From: Verrucomicrobiota bacterium
GTDB lineage: Bacteria > Verrucomicrobiota > Verrucomicrobiia > Chthoniobacterales > JAFAMB01
DNA length: 8,241 nt
Assembly: GCA_019236035.1 (NCBI GenBank)
Contig: JAFAJU010000596.1
Span: 1 to 8,241 of the forward strand
Direction of reading: 5' to 3'
The notes below the pieces were generated by a model. That model saw only the letters and a list, made by a program, of their open reading frames with translations, did not search any database and was not told where the DNA came from. Positions 1 through 8,076 of this stretch are shown in pieces. The position numbers and the translations under genes are program-made. Within the stretch, counting starts at the first letter, position 1. Each line of letters opens with the position of its first letter.

Positions 1-488
1 ATTAACTGTCCGCTGCGTTGATAACTGACCCCGCGATGTTTACTCGCATTGGCTTTGAACCGACTGCCATCGACGCTGATGGTCCCGACCTTTAAAAGCT
101 TCAGTTCCCGCGCTAGTTCCAACTCCCGCACAAAAAACTTCGTGATCAGCTTTACGTTTTCCCGCCGAAAGGTGCAGATGGTGTCATGATCGGGATGCGT
201 GTCGCCGGTCAAATACCGCACGCCCAAATCCCGGTAGGTCGCTCGCTCGATGCGCCGACTGGCAAAAATCCCATTGGCGTAGCCATAAATCAGCAAGGCC
301 AGCATCATCAAGGGCGGGTACTGGGAATGACCGGTGCCACGCTTATTGAGCACAAATCCCCCGCTGGGCAAGCTCCCGACTGCTGCAAGGACAAAATGCA
401 CCAAGTCGTCTTCCGGTACCCACGCGCGCAGATCCGCCGGTAAGAGCATCGGTGTGTCCCGATCAACTTCGACAAAACGTTCCGCCAT
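1..488 (-). CDS. IS1182-type transposase, N-terminal part (cut by window edge)
   Basis: This reading frame starts with the ATG at 488-486 and stays open for 162 codons to the left edge, so the C-terminal part lies outside the window. The protein begins MAERFVEVDRDTPMLLP, then AWVPEDDLVHFVL, which is the typical opening of IS1182/IS5-like DDE transposases (InsH-type N-terminal domain, about residues 15-110). The segment YPPLMMLALLIYGYANG and the HPDHDTICTFRR motif (residues 98-109) are also characteristic. SVDGSRFKANASK (residues 138-150) carries D140, which I infer is the first catalytic Asp of the DDE triad. The other two acidic residues would lie beyond the edge. No frameshift or stop is seen in the visible part. 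The start is supported by the conserved N-terminus and not by a ribosome binding site, since no good purine-rich site lies just upstream. The gene is divergent from the metabolic operon. Whether the element is intact cannot be judged here. Confidence 0.9.
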   Translation of the reverse strand, partial: MAERFVEVDRDTPMLLPADLRAWVPEDDLVHFVLAAVGSLPSGGFVLNKRGTGHSQYPPLMMLALLIYGYANGIFASRRIERATYRDLGVRYLTGDTHPDHDTICTFRRENVKLITKFFVRELELARELKLLKVGTISVDGSRFKANASKHRGVSYQRSGQL

Positions 489-549
489 CCAGGGTTCTTA
501 ACAAAAAAACCTTCCAATAAAAAGTTATGTCTCTAAAATCCGACGCACT

Positions 550-603
550 CCTAGGCTGAGCTTGCGAGGCCTAGCTAGCTAGGCCTGGCGAGCTCAGCCT
601 AGG
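550..603. repeat. 54-nt near-perfect CTAG-rich palindrome
   Basis: Outer arms CCTAGGCTGAGCT (550-562) and AGCTCAGCCTAGG (591-603) are perfect reverse complements. The centre at 567-586 is a perfect 20-nt palindrome around CTAGCTAG. Across the 27 arm positions only two pairs fail: T563 with G590, a G-U wobble in RNA, and G566 with G587. The sequence contains five CTAG tetramers. Because the flanking genes diverge, it is not in the position of a terminator for either. It could be a REP- or MITE-like element, a target or end of the adjacent insertion sequence, or a protein-binding or cruciform-forming site. The right arm also overlaps a smaller palindrome at 594-607 (TCAGCCTAGGCTGA). Confidence 0.85.
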
Positions 604-616
604 CTGAAATCTGTTA

Positions 617-653
617 GCCGCTTCGCGGCGAAATCCGTCCACGATTCGGACGG
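617..653. repeat. Two small tandem hairpins in the operon leader
   Basis: GCCGC (617-621) and GCGGC (625-629) form a 5-bp stem with a TTC loop. CCGTCC (635-640) and GGACGG (648-653) form a 6-bp stem with a 7-nt loop. They follow the large palindrome and lie 110-146 nt upstream of the first operon gene. They could fold in a leader RNA if transcription starts upstream, or be degenerate palindromic repeat DNA. Neither is followed by a T-tract at terminator spacing. Short stems such as these also arise by chance. Confidence 0.4.
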
Positions 654-748
654 CAACATTGAAATTAAAAGTTGTATATCCTTGAACCCCCCCAAAAAAT
701 GACCGGCTTTAGACAAGCAGCGAGAAGCGCGGCGCCGCGCAAAACGAT

Positions 749-753
749 AAAGG
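749..753 (+). promoter_or_regulatory. Ribosome binding site deciding the start of the synthetase-GNAT gene
   Basis: AAAGG lies nine nt before the ATG at 763, a normal spacing. The next plausible in-frame start, ATG at 838, has only pyrimidine-mixed sequence upstream, so this site favours the longer protein with a 25-residue N-terminal tail. Confidence 0.6.
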
Positions 754-762
754 TTACTGGAA

Positions 763-3498
763 ATGAGAATGCCGGACCTTCCCCGGGCTGCTGGTGCTCC
801 CAGAGTCGTAGGCGACCGAAGACCAATTCTGCGCGCAATGTTGAATCCAAAGAGCGTCGCAGTCATTGGAGCAACCGAACATTTGCAGAGTTTCGGACGC
901 ACGTTGATGGAAAACCTCCAGTCGTTTACCGGCGACGTTTACCCGGTCAATCCGAAGCGGAGCAGTGTACTGGGCCTCAAGGCATTTCCCAAAATCGGAG
1001 ACGTTCCAGGGCCAGTCGATCTAGCCGTAATCGCGACGCCGGCGATCGCGGTTCCGGACGTGGTGAGCGAATGCGCCGAGGCGGGCGTAAAAGGCGCGGC
1101 CATCATTTCGGCCGGGTTCCGTGAATGCGGCGCCGTCGGCGTACAACTGGAGGAGGCAATCAATGTGCGTCGCGGAAAAATGCGGATAATCGGGCCGAAC
1201 TGCCTCGGCGTGATGATTCCACGGCAGGGTCTGAACGCAACGTTCGCCAAAAGGATGGCGCTCCCAGGAAACGTGGCATTCATCAGTCAAAGCGGGCAAC
1301 TGTGCACCGCAATCCTGGACTGGAGCCTGCGCGAGAAAGTGGGATTCAGCGCTTTCCTGTCGATCGGGTCGATGCTTGATGTAGGGTGGGGGGATTTAAT
1401 CTATCACCTGGCTGATGATTTCGATACGCGCAGTATCTTGATCTATATGGAATCGATCGGCGACGCGCGGTCCTTCCTTTCGGCGGCGCGAGAAGTCGCA
1501 CTAAGGAGACCGATCATCGTGATCAAGGTTGGGCGCACCGAAGCAGCCGCGCGTGCGGTAGCGTCGCACACAGGGGCATTTACGGGTCGCGACGATGTGC
1601 TCGACGCAGCATTTCGCCGCATAGGAGTGCTGCGCGTCGATACCGTATCGGATCTCTTCAATATGGCAGAAGTCCTGAGTAAACAGCCACGTCCGAGAGG
1701 ACCTCGACTTGCGATTGTTACTAACGCTGGTGGACCGGGCGTACTCGCCACAGACATGTTAGTAAGCGAGGGCGGCGAAGTAGCAACTCTATCACAAGAA
1801 GCTTTTCAAGACTTGGATGCGATTTTGCCCCGGCACTGGAGCCGGAGCAATCCGGTCGATATCCTCGGAGATGCCAAGCCTGAACGCTTCGCAAAAGTTG
1901 TTGAGATTGTAAGTAAAGATAACAATAACGATGGCGTTCTGGTGATTCTAACGCCGCAAGTGATGTCTGACGCGACAGCGGTCGCCAAAGAACTTCAGGT
2001 ATTTCACAGGCTTTCGACCAAGCCGATTTTGGCTAGCTGGATGGGTGCCGATGAAGTCGCCGCAGGAAGCGCCTTGCTTAACGGCTGCGGAATTCCCACC
2101 TTCCAGTATCCGGACATCGCGGCTCGAAGTTTTTGTGACATGTGGCGATATACTCGCAATTTGCAGTCGCTGTACGAGACCCCGGCGCGAGAAACTGGTC
2201 CCAATGTAAGTGCGGACGCCGCGAATCGCGCCAAAGCGGAGGACATCATCCGTTCGGCTCGAGAAAGCAATCGGACCTTGTTAACAGAGGTGGAGTCGAA
2301 ACGCGTTCTCGAGGCGTATGGAATACCGACTGTAAAAACCAGGGTTGCAACAACTGAAGACGACGCGGTCAAAATTGCTGCAGAACTCGGTCGGCGAGTT
2401 GTTCTCAAACTCTACTCGGAGATAATCACGCACAAGACCGACGTAGGCGGCGTCAAGCTGAATCTCAAAACTGAAAGCGAAGTGCGCCAAGCTTATCGAT
2501 CAATCAAGGATGCTATAGTGCAGGTCCCGGGCGCATTTCTTGGGGTCACGGTCGAACCGATGATTCATGTGGACGGTTACGAACTTATTCTTGGCAGCAG
2601 CATTGATGCGCAATTGGGACCGGTCCTGCTGTTCGGCGCAGGCGGCCAACTCGTTGAAGTCATGCATGATTATGTACTCGGTTTACCTCCCTTGAACGGC
2701 ACCTTGGCGCGACGGATGATGGAGCGGACGCGCGTTTATGCCGCTCTCAAGGGAATTCGTGGAAGGGCTCCGGTAAATCTGGCAACCATCGAGACTCTAC
2801 TGGTGCGTTTCAGCTTCCTGGTAGCTGAGCAGCGCTGGATCAAGGAGATTGACGTCAATCCGCTGCTCGCGTCACCGACAACAATCCTTGCTCTCGATGC
2901 AAGGATTGTTCTACATGATTCGACCGTTAAAGAGGAAAGCTTGCCCCGGCTTGCGATTCGTCCTTATCCTCAGCAATTCGTCAGTAAATGGAAGCTCCAT
3001 GATGGAACTCCGCTGACTATGCGGCCGATCTGTCCTGAGGACGAACCGTTAATGGTGAAATTTCATGAGTCTTTATCGGAAGAAACCGTCCGTTTCCGGT
3101 ACTTTGCAACCTTGAGATTAGAGCATCGTGTCGCACACGAACGACTGACTCAAATGTGTTTCAATGATTACGATCGCGAGATAGCAATGGTCGCTACCAG
3201 GGAGGCGCCTGAAACTAAGGAGGAGGAGATCCTTGGCATAGCTCGACTAATTAAAGTTCATGGCGTCAACGAAGCCGAATTTGCCGTTCTAATCAGTGAT
3301 CAGTGGCAAGGGCACGGACTTGGAACTCACCTGTTAGAGCTGCTCTTTGATATAGGCCGCAAGGAAGGGCTGGACCGCATCATTGGGCACGTCCTGCCTG
3401 AGAATCACCCGATGCTGAAACTCTGCAGGAAAGTTGGCTTTAAGCTGAACTACGACTCGTTCGCAGAAGATATGAGGGCCGAAATCGCTTTGCGATGA
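763..3498 (+). CDS. ADP-forming acyl-CoA synthetase fused to GNAT acetyltransferase
   Basis: The 911-residue protein joins alpha- and beta-type modules of NDP-forming acetyl-CoA synthetase, which converts acyl-CoA, ADP and phosphate to acid, ATP and CoA, to a GNAT domain, as in the Pat/PatZ protein-lysine acetyltransferases. Visible parts in order: a CoA-binding Rossmann domain (about 26-125, SVAVIGA at 31-37); a succinyl-CoA-ligase-like domain with ASHTGA (267-272), whose H269 fits the phospho-histidine; an ATP-grasp domain (about 505-715) with HKTDVGG (557-563), FGAGG (624-628) and EIDVNPL (695-701); and a GNAT domain (about 750-905) with acetyl-CoA-binding motif QGHGLG (849-854) and E839 at the likely general-base position. 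The start at 763 has AAAGG at 749-753, nine nt upstream, after an in-frame TAA at 748-750. A start at 838 would fit the domain edge but has no such site. PFOR follows after 16 nt. Substrates, and whether both halves are active, are inferred. Confidence 0.95.
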   Translation: MRMPDLPRAAGAPRVVGDRRPILRAMLNPKSVAVIGATEHLQSFGRTLMENLQSFTGDVYPVNPKRSSVLGLKAFPKIGDVPGPVDLAVIATPAIAVPDVVSECAEAGVKGAAIISAGFRECGAVGVQLEEAINVRRGKMRIIGPNCLGVMIPRQGLNATFAKRMALPGNVAFISQSGQLCTAILDWSLREKVGFSAFLSIGSMLDVGWGDLIYHLADDFDTRSILIYMESIGDARSFLSAAREVALRRPIIVIKVGRTEAAARAVASHTGAFTGRDDVLDAAFRRIGVLRVDTVSDLFNMAEVLSKQPRPRGPRLAIVTNAGGPGVLATDMLVSEGGEVATLSQEAFQDLDAILPRHWSRSNPVDILGDAKPERFAKVVEIVSKDNNNDGVLVILTPQVMSDATAVAKELQVFHRLSTKPILASWMGADEVAAGSALLNGCGIPTFQYPDIAARSFCDMWRYTRNLQSLYETPARETGPNVSADAANRAKAEDIIRSARESNRTLLTEVESKRVLEAYGIPTVKTRVATTEDDAVKIAAELGRRVVLKLYSEIITHKTDVGGVKLNLKTESEVRQAYRSIKDAIVQVPGAFLGVTVEPMIHVDGYELILGSSIDAQLGPVLLFGAGGQLVEVMHDYVLGLPPLNGTLARRMMERTRVYAALKGIRGRAPVNLATIETLLVRFSFLVAEQRWIKEIDVNPLLASPTTILALDARIVLHDSTVKEESLPRLAIRPYPQQFVSKWKLHDGTPLTMRPICPEDEPLMVKFHESLSEETVRFRYFATLRLEHRVAHERLTQMCFNDYDREIAMVATREAPETKEEEILGIARLIKVHGVNEAEFAVLISDQWQGHGLGTHLLELLFDIGRKEGLDRIIGHVLPENHPMLKLCRKVGFKLNYDSFAEDMRAEIALR

Positions 3499-3514
3499 AT
3501 CAGAAAGAGATGGA

Positions 3515-6500
3515 ATGAAAACGGAAAACTTCGAAATGATCGATGGAAATGAAGCGGCTGCGCGGGTTGCTTATCAACTCAACGAAGTCATTGCGATTTA
3601 CCCCATTACTCCTGCCTCACCGATGGGGGAATGGGCAGATGCATGGGCCGCGGCCGGGCTGAAGAACCTTTGGGGTACAGTGCCGGCGGTCATCGAAATG
3701 CAAAGTGAAGGTGGCGCGGCGGGGGCAATCCACGGAGCTCTACAAACCGGGGCTTTGAGCACGACCTTTACCGCATCACAGGGATTGCTTCTCATGATCC
3801 CTAACATGTTTAAGATCGCCGGTGAGCTGACGCCATTTGTCCTGCACGTTGCGGCGCGATCACTCGCCGCGCAAGCCCTATCGATTTTTGGTGACCACAG
3901 CGATGTCATGGCCGCCCGTGCCACCGGTTTCGCTTTGCTTTGCGCGGCATCAGTGCAGGAAGCTCAGGATCTCACGCTGATAGCGCACGCCGCGACTCTT
4001 CGTTCCCGAATCCCGTTCTTGTTCTTCTTTGACGGTTTTCGGACATCTCACGAAATCGACAAAATTGAACCGCTCGAACCGCAGACCATTCGCGCGATGA
4101 TCGATGAGAACCTTGTTCGGGAGCACCGCGCTCGGGCTTTGTCTCCCGATCATCCCGTGATTCGCGGAACGGCGCAGAATCCGGACGTATACTTCCAGGC
4201 GCGAGAGACAGTGAACCGCTTCTACAGTGCTTGTCCCGGCATCGTCCAGCGAGCGATGGATTCTTTCGGGGACTTAACCGGTCGCCGATACCATCTGTTT
4301 GACTACCACGGCGCGACCGACGCTGAACGGGTGATAATGCTGATGGGCTCAGGGTGCGAAGCGGTTCACGAGACCGTGGACTACCTGAATGCAAATGGAG
4401 AAAAGGTCGGCGTTTTCAAGGTGCGGCTGTATCGCCCATTTGATGTTAACGCCTTTGCCCAGGCGCTTCCGTCCACTGTCAAATCAATCGCCGTTTTGGA
4501 TCGTACAAAGGAACCGGGCAGCGCTGGAGAACCACTCTACCTGGACTGCGTCACCGCGTTGCAGGAGGTAGGCCGCACCAATCTGCGGATCGTTGGTGGA
4601 CGTTACGGCCTGTCGTCAAAAGAGTTCACTCCGGCGATGATTAAAGCTGCGCTCGATAACCTGAAGGAGCCGGTACCGAAGAATCACTTTACAATCGGTA
4701 TTCGAGACGACGTTGCCAATACAAGCCTCGACTATGATAAGTCATTCTCGATCGAACCGGATGACGTTTTTCGCGCGCTGTTTTATGGGCTGGGTTCTGA
4801 CGGTACGGTGGGCGCAAACAAAGAATCGATCAAGATAATAGGGGAGAATACAGGCTATTATGCACAGGCTTATTTCGTGTATGACTCGAAAAAGGCAGGG
4901 GCGATGACAATCTCGCACTTGCGGTTCGGTCCGCGCCCGGTGCGTTCCACCTATCTCATCTCGAAAGCGAATTTTGTCGGCTGTCATCAACCGGAATTTC
5001 TGGATCGTCATGGTGTTGTTGATCAACTCATGCCGCATGGGACATTTCTGTTGAATACGCCTGTTGGGCCGGAGGAATTGTGGTCGAATCTTCCTGAATC
5101 CGCACAACATCAATTGGTGGAAAAACGTCCACGTTTTTTTGTAATCGATGCACACAAAGTCGCGCGTCAATGCGGAATGGGGGGGCGGATCAACACGATC
5201 ATGCAAACTTGCTTCTTTGCAATTTCCGGGGTTCTGCCGCCTGAGCGGGCTATTTCGGCAATCAAAGAATCAATTCGCAAGACCTATGGCAAAAAGGGCG
5301 CGGAAATTGTGCAAATGAACTTGGACGCGGTTGATCATACATTATCGCATCTTCAGGAACTGCAGATCCCCGATCATGTCTTGCCCCAGCCGCGGGTTAG
5401 TGAAACTCCGTTAATTGAAGGGTCGGCCTTTGTGCGAGACGTGCTTGGAAGAATCCTCGCAGGTCGTGGCGACGAAGTTCCGGTCAGTGCGATGCCTGTG
5501 GACGGCACTTTTCCTACCGGCACTTCTCGGTTTGAAAAGCGTAACCTCGCCCAGGAGGTCCCCGTTTGGGATGAGGACCTTTGTATCCAGTGTGGCAAAT
5601 GCGTTCTGGTATGCCCTCATGCGGTGATCCGCAGTAAGGTCTATGATGCCCCAATTCTGAAGCTCGCACCTTCCTCTTTCAAATCTCGCGAGGCCCGGTT
5701 GCCGGAGTGGAAAGGACTCAATTATACCTTGCAGGTGGCCGTAGAGGACTGCACCGGGTGCGGGATCTGCGTAGATGTTTGTCCGGTTCGCAGCAAGTCC
5801 GAAGCACGCCGGAAGGCAATTAACATGCAGCCGCAGCTGGAGTTGCGTGAGAGCGAACGTAAAAACTGGGATTTCTTTCTCTCGATTCCTGACCGGGGGA
5901 GACGCCAACTCTCGTTTGCAAATGTTCGCGAAACCCAGGTGGCTCAGCCGCTTTTCGAGTTCTCCGGCGCATGTGCGGGTTGCGGCGAAACTCCGTATAT
6001 AAAGCTGTTAACTCAGCTATTCGGGGATCGACTCCTGATTGCGAACGCAACAGGTTGTTCGTCGATTTATGGCGGCAATCTTCCAACGACTCCTTATGCC
6101 GCGGGGAGTGACGGTTGTGGGCCGGCCTGGTCCAATTCTTTGTTCGAGGACGCCGCGGAGTTCGGTCTCGGATTTCGGGTTTCCCTGGACAAACAGCGCG
6201 AGTTCGCAGAAGAACTGTTACAAAGGTTACGTGGCCAGGTACCCGAAAACATTGTCAGGGAAATCCTGGATGCTGATCAACGGGATGCGGCCGGCGTGTT
6301 TGCGCAGCGGCAACGGGTCGCTGACCTCAAACGAGAGCTGCTGAGGCTCAACAGCGACGAGGCCATGCAATTGCTGTCATTGGCGGATACCCTCGTACGC
6401 AAGAGTGTATGGATCATCGGCGGTGATGGTTGGGGCTATGACATCGGTTACGGCGGCCTTGATCATGTGCTGGCCAGCGGCCACAACGTGAAAGTCTTGC

Positions 6501-7072
6501 TGCTCGACACGGAAGTGTATTCGAACACTGGCGGCCAATGTTCGAAATCGACTCCTTTAGGCGCAGTAGCCAAGTTCGCATCAGCTGGAAAAAGGACACC
6601 GAAAAAGGACCTGGGCCTGATAGCCATGAGCTACGGCAATATTTATGTCGCCTCTGTCGCGATGGGTGCCAAGGATGAGCATACCCTAAAATCCTTCCTT
6701 GAAGCTGAAGCCTACAACGGCCCTGCCCTGATCATAGCTTATAGCCATTGCATTGCTCACGGCATTAATATGACGACTGCAATGCTGAATCAGAAAGCCG
6801 CGGTACTGTCCGGACAGTGGCTGCTCTATCGCTACAATCCTGAGCAATCTCAAAATGGCGGAACTCCGCTGCACGTTGATTCAGCCGCACCGAAGGTGCC
6901 GGTCGAAGAATATCTAAACCTCGAGAATCGATTCAAGATGCTGAGCAAATCCCGGCCGGCGGACGCGAAACGGTTATTCCAGGAAGCACAGAAACAGGTG
7001 GATGCGCGTTGGCAATTGTACCAGCAACTTGCCAAGAGCGGTTCATCGAGCAAAGAAAATGTAAAGGCATGA
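3515..7072 (+). CDS. nifJ: Pyruvate:ferredoxin (flavodoxin) oxidoreductase, single-chain
   Basis: This 1185-residue protein is a full-length one-chain PFOR, which converts pyruvate and CoA to acetyl-CoA and CO2 and passes two electrons to ferredoxin or flavodoxin in the cytoplasm. From the N-terminus: a pyrimidine-binding domain with YPITPASPM (29-37; T32 and R115 fit the pyruvate-contacting Thr31 and Arg114 of the Desulfovibrio africanus enzyme); a transketolase-C-like domain; a gamma-type domain; a two-cluster ferredoxin domain with CIQCGKCVLVCP (C690, C693, C696, C700) and CTGCGICVDVCP (C746, C749, C752, C756); and a TPP domain with GDGWGYDIG (from G970) and YSNTGGQ (N1004). C820, C823, C848 and C1079 match the proximal-cluster ligands with the same spacing as in D. 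africanus (812, 815, 840, 1071). It ends without that enzyme's long C-terminal extension, like NifJ-type proteins of about 1170-1190 residues. A purine-rich AGAAAGAGA lies at 3502-3510. All key residues are present. The usual physiological direction cannot be read from sequence. Confidence 0.98.
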   Translation: MKTENFEMIDGNEAAARVAYQLNEVIAIYPITPASPMGEWADAWAAAGLKNLWGTVPAVIEMQSEGGAAGAIHGALQTGALSTTFTASQGLLLMIPNMFKIAGELTPFVLHVAARSLAAQALSIFGDHSDVMAARATGFALLCAASVQEAQDLTLIAHAATLRSRIPFLFFFDGFRTSHEIDKIEPLEPQTIRAMIDENLVREHRARALSPDHPVIRGTAQNPDVYFQARETVNRFYSACPGIVQRAMDSFGDLTGRRYHLFDYHGATDAERVIMLMGSGCEAVHETVDYLNANGEKVGVFKVRLYRPFDVNAFAQALPSTVKSIAVLDRTKEPGSAGEPLYLDCVTALQEVGRTNLRIVGGRYGLSSKEFTPAMIKAALDNLKEPVPKNHFTIGIRDDVANTSLDYDKSFSIEPDDVFRALFYGLGSDGTVGANKESIKIIGENTGYYAQAYFVYDSKKAGAMTISHLRFGPRPVRSTYLISKANFVGCHQPEFLDRHGVVDQLMPHGTFLLNTPVGPEELWSNLPESAQHQLVEKRPRFFVIDAHKVARQCGMGGRINTIMQTCFFAISGVLPPERAISAIKESIRKTYGKKGAEIVQMNLDAVDHTLSHLQELQIPDHVLPQPRVSETPLIEGSAFVRDVLGRILAGRGDEVPVSAMPVDGTFPTGTSRFEKRNLAQEVPVWDEDLCIQCGKCVLVCPHAVIRSKVYDAPILKLAPSSFKSREARLPEWKGLNYTLQVAVEDCTGCGICVDVCPVRSKSEARRKAINMQPQLELRESERKNWDFFLSIPDRGRRQLSFANVRETQVAQPLFEFSGACAGCGETPYIKLLTQLFGDRLLIANATGCSSIYGGNLPTTPYAAGSDGCGPAWSNSLFEDAAEFGLGFRVSLDKQREFAEELLQRLRGQVPENIVREILDADQRDAAGVFAQRQRVADLKRELLRLNSDEAMQLLSLADTLVRKSVWIIGGDGWGYDIGYGGLDHVLASGHNVKVLLLDTEVYSNTGGQCSKSTPLGAVAKFASAGKRTPKKDLGLIAMSYGNIYVASVAMGAKDEHTLKSFLEAEAYNGPALIIAYSHCIAHGINMTTAMLNQKAAVLSGQWLLYRYNPEQSQNGGTPLHVDSAAPKVPVEEYLNLENRFKMLSKSRPADAKRLFQEAQKQVDARWQLYQQLAKSGSSSKENVKA

Positions 7073-8076
7073 ATCTAACATCGCAATACTTAGGCATGAA
7101 GCTTCGGACGCCGCTTGTTCCATCGGCGTCGCCGCTGAGCGATAATCTGGACAACGTCAAACGAATGGAAGACGCAGGTGCTGCCGCTGTCGTATTCCAT
7201 TCTTTGTTTGAGGAACACATCCAGAGCGAAAGCCGGCAACTCCATCACCATCTGACGCATGGCACCGAGAGCTATGCGGAAGCACTAACTTACTTCCCGG
7301 AGTTAGACGAACTAACGGTTGGACCGGAAATTTACCTGAACGAAATTGGAGCCGCCAAAGCAGCTGTCGCCATCCCGATTATCGCAAGCCTCAACGGCTC
7401 GACTTTGGGCGGTTGGACCGAATATGCCAAGCAAATCGAACAGGCCGGCGCCGATGCCCTCGAGCTGAATATATACTGGATTCCGACGGACCCCGAGATG
7501 CAAGCCAGCGAGGTAGAGTCCAGATATCTTGAAATCACGAAGCACGTCAAGGCCGTGGTCTCTATTCCTGTCGCGGTTAAGCTTAGCCCATTCTTCAGCA
7601 GCTTTGCCCACATGGCCAAAGAGCTGGTCAGTGCAGGTGCCGACGCGCTCGTACTTTTCAACCGGTTCTATCAACCGGACATCGATGTGGAAGGACTCGA
7701 GGTTTCACCAAATATTCTGCTGAGCACTCCGATGGCTATGCGACTACCCTTACGGTGGATCGCGATCCTTCGCGGACGCGTCCATGCGGATCTGGCAGCG
7801 ACAAGCGGCATTCATCGTGCTACCGACGTAATCAAGATGGTCATGGCTGGTGCGGACGTAACGATGCTTTGTTCGGTATTATTACGCCGCGGTATTGGGC
7901 ATATTCGCGTGATTGAACACGAGATCGAGCAATGGTTGCAGGAACACGAGTATGATTCGCTCGACCAACTCAGAGGAAGCATGTGCCAGAGAAGTTGCCC
8001 CGATCCCGAGGCGTTCGAGCGAGCTCAATATATCCGGGGGATCTCAACCTCGTGGCGAACTATCTCTAACCTTTGA
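7069..8076 (+). CDS. Dihydroorotate dehydrogenase-like flavoprotein lacking catalytic Cys
   Basis: The 335-residue protein has the FMN-binding TIM-barrel plan of class 1 dihydroorotate dehydrogenase: an opening YLGMKLRTPLVPSASPLS, ELN (132-134), AVKLSP (169-174) and a C-terminal phosphate-binding region GIHRATDVIKMVMAGAD. N134 and K171 align at a constant offset of seven with N127 and K164 of the Lactococcus lactis enzyme, but W137 stands where its catalytic base C130 should be. The active-site lysine region near residue 43 reads VVFHSLF, without a lysine. It therefore belongs to the DHOD-like group thought not to make orotate; its real reaction is unknown. The ATG at 7069-7071 overlaps the PFOR stop TGA at 7070-7072, indicating translational coupling, and AAAGG precedes it closely. 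An in-frame ATG at 7009 lies inside PFOR and would add 20 unrelated residues. A C-terminal CQRSC near residue 305 is a possible metal or redox site, not established. Confidence 0.92.
   Translation: MNLTSQYLGMKLRTPLVPSASPLSDNLDNVKRMEDAGAAAVVFHSLFEEHIQSESRQLHHHLTHGTESYAEALTYFPELDELTVGPEIYLNEIGAAKAAVAIPIIASLNGSTLGGWTEYAKQIEQAGADALELNIYWIPTDPEMQASEVESRYLEITKHVKAVVSIPVAVKLSPFFSSFAHMAKELVSAGADALVLFNRFYQPDIDVEGLEVSPNILLSTPMAMRLPLRWIAILRGRVHADLAATSGIHRATDVIKMVMAGADVTMLCSVLLRRGIGHIRVIEHEIEQWLQEHEYDSLDQLRGSMCQRSCPDPEAFERAQYIRGISTSWRTISNL

Larger units (their letters stand above)
489..762. other. Divergent intergenic region between transposase and operon
   Basis: This 274-nt stretch separates the minus-strand transposase from the plus-strand operon and should hold the end of the insertion sequence, the transposase promoter and the operon promoter. 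The visible structures are a 54-nt palindrome at 550-603, two small hairpins at 617-653, and a run of seven C followed by six A at 687-699. I could not place the insertion-sequence terminal repeat because the other end of the element is outside the window. I see no convincing sigma-70 promoter with correct spacing, and no reading frame here resembles a known protein. Confidence 0.6.

Noticed and set aside
186..443. 85-residue plus-strand open frame at the left end
   Set aside because: It lies opposite the clearly conserved minus-strand transposase and has no family resemblance.
659..680. Possible promoter: TTGAAA at 659-664 and TATATC at 675-680
   Set aside because: The spacing of 10 nt is too short for a sigma-70 promoter, and no better pairing was found; not enough to call.
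687..699. C7A6 homopolymer tract as a phase-variation switch
   Set aside because: It is 64 nt upstream of the start codon and outside any supported coding frame or promoter spacer; a single short tract gives no evidence of switching.
4742..5206. 154-residue open frame on the minus strand inside PFOR
   Set aside because: Antisense to conserved PFOR sequence, no recognisable domain and no independent support for expression.
5411..5908. 165-residue open frame on the minus strand inside PFOR
   Set aside because: It is antisense to the conserved ferredoxin domain, has no recognisable motif, and is explained as a by-product of the PFOR codons.
7009..7068. In-frame upstream ATG extending the DHOD-like protein by 20 residues
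   Set aside because: The extension lies wholly within the PFOR coding sequence and does not resemble the family; the ATG at 7069 gives the expected N-terminus and a standard 4-nt stop/start overlap.
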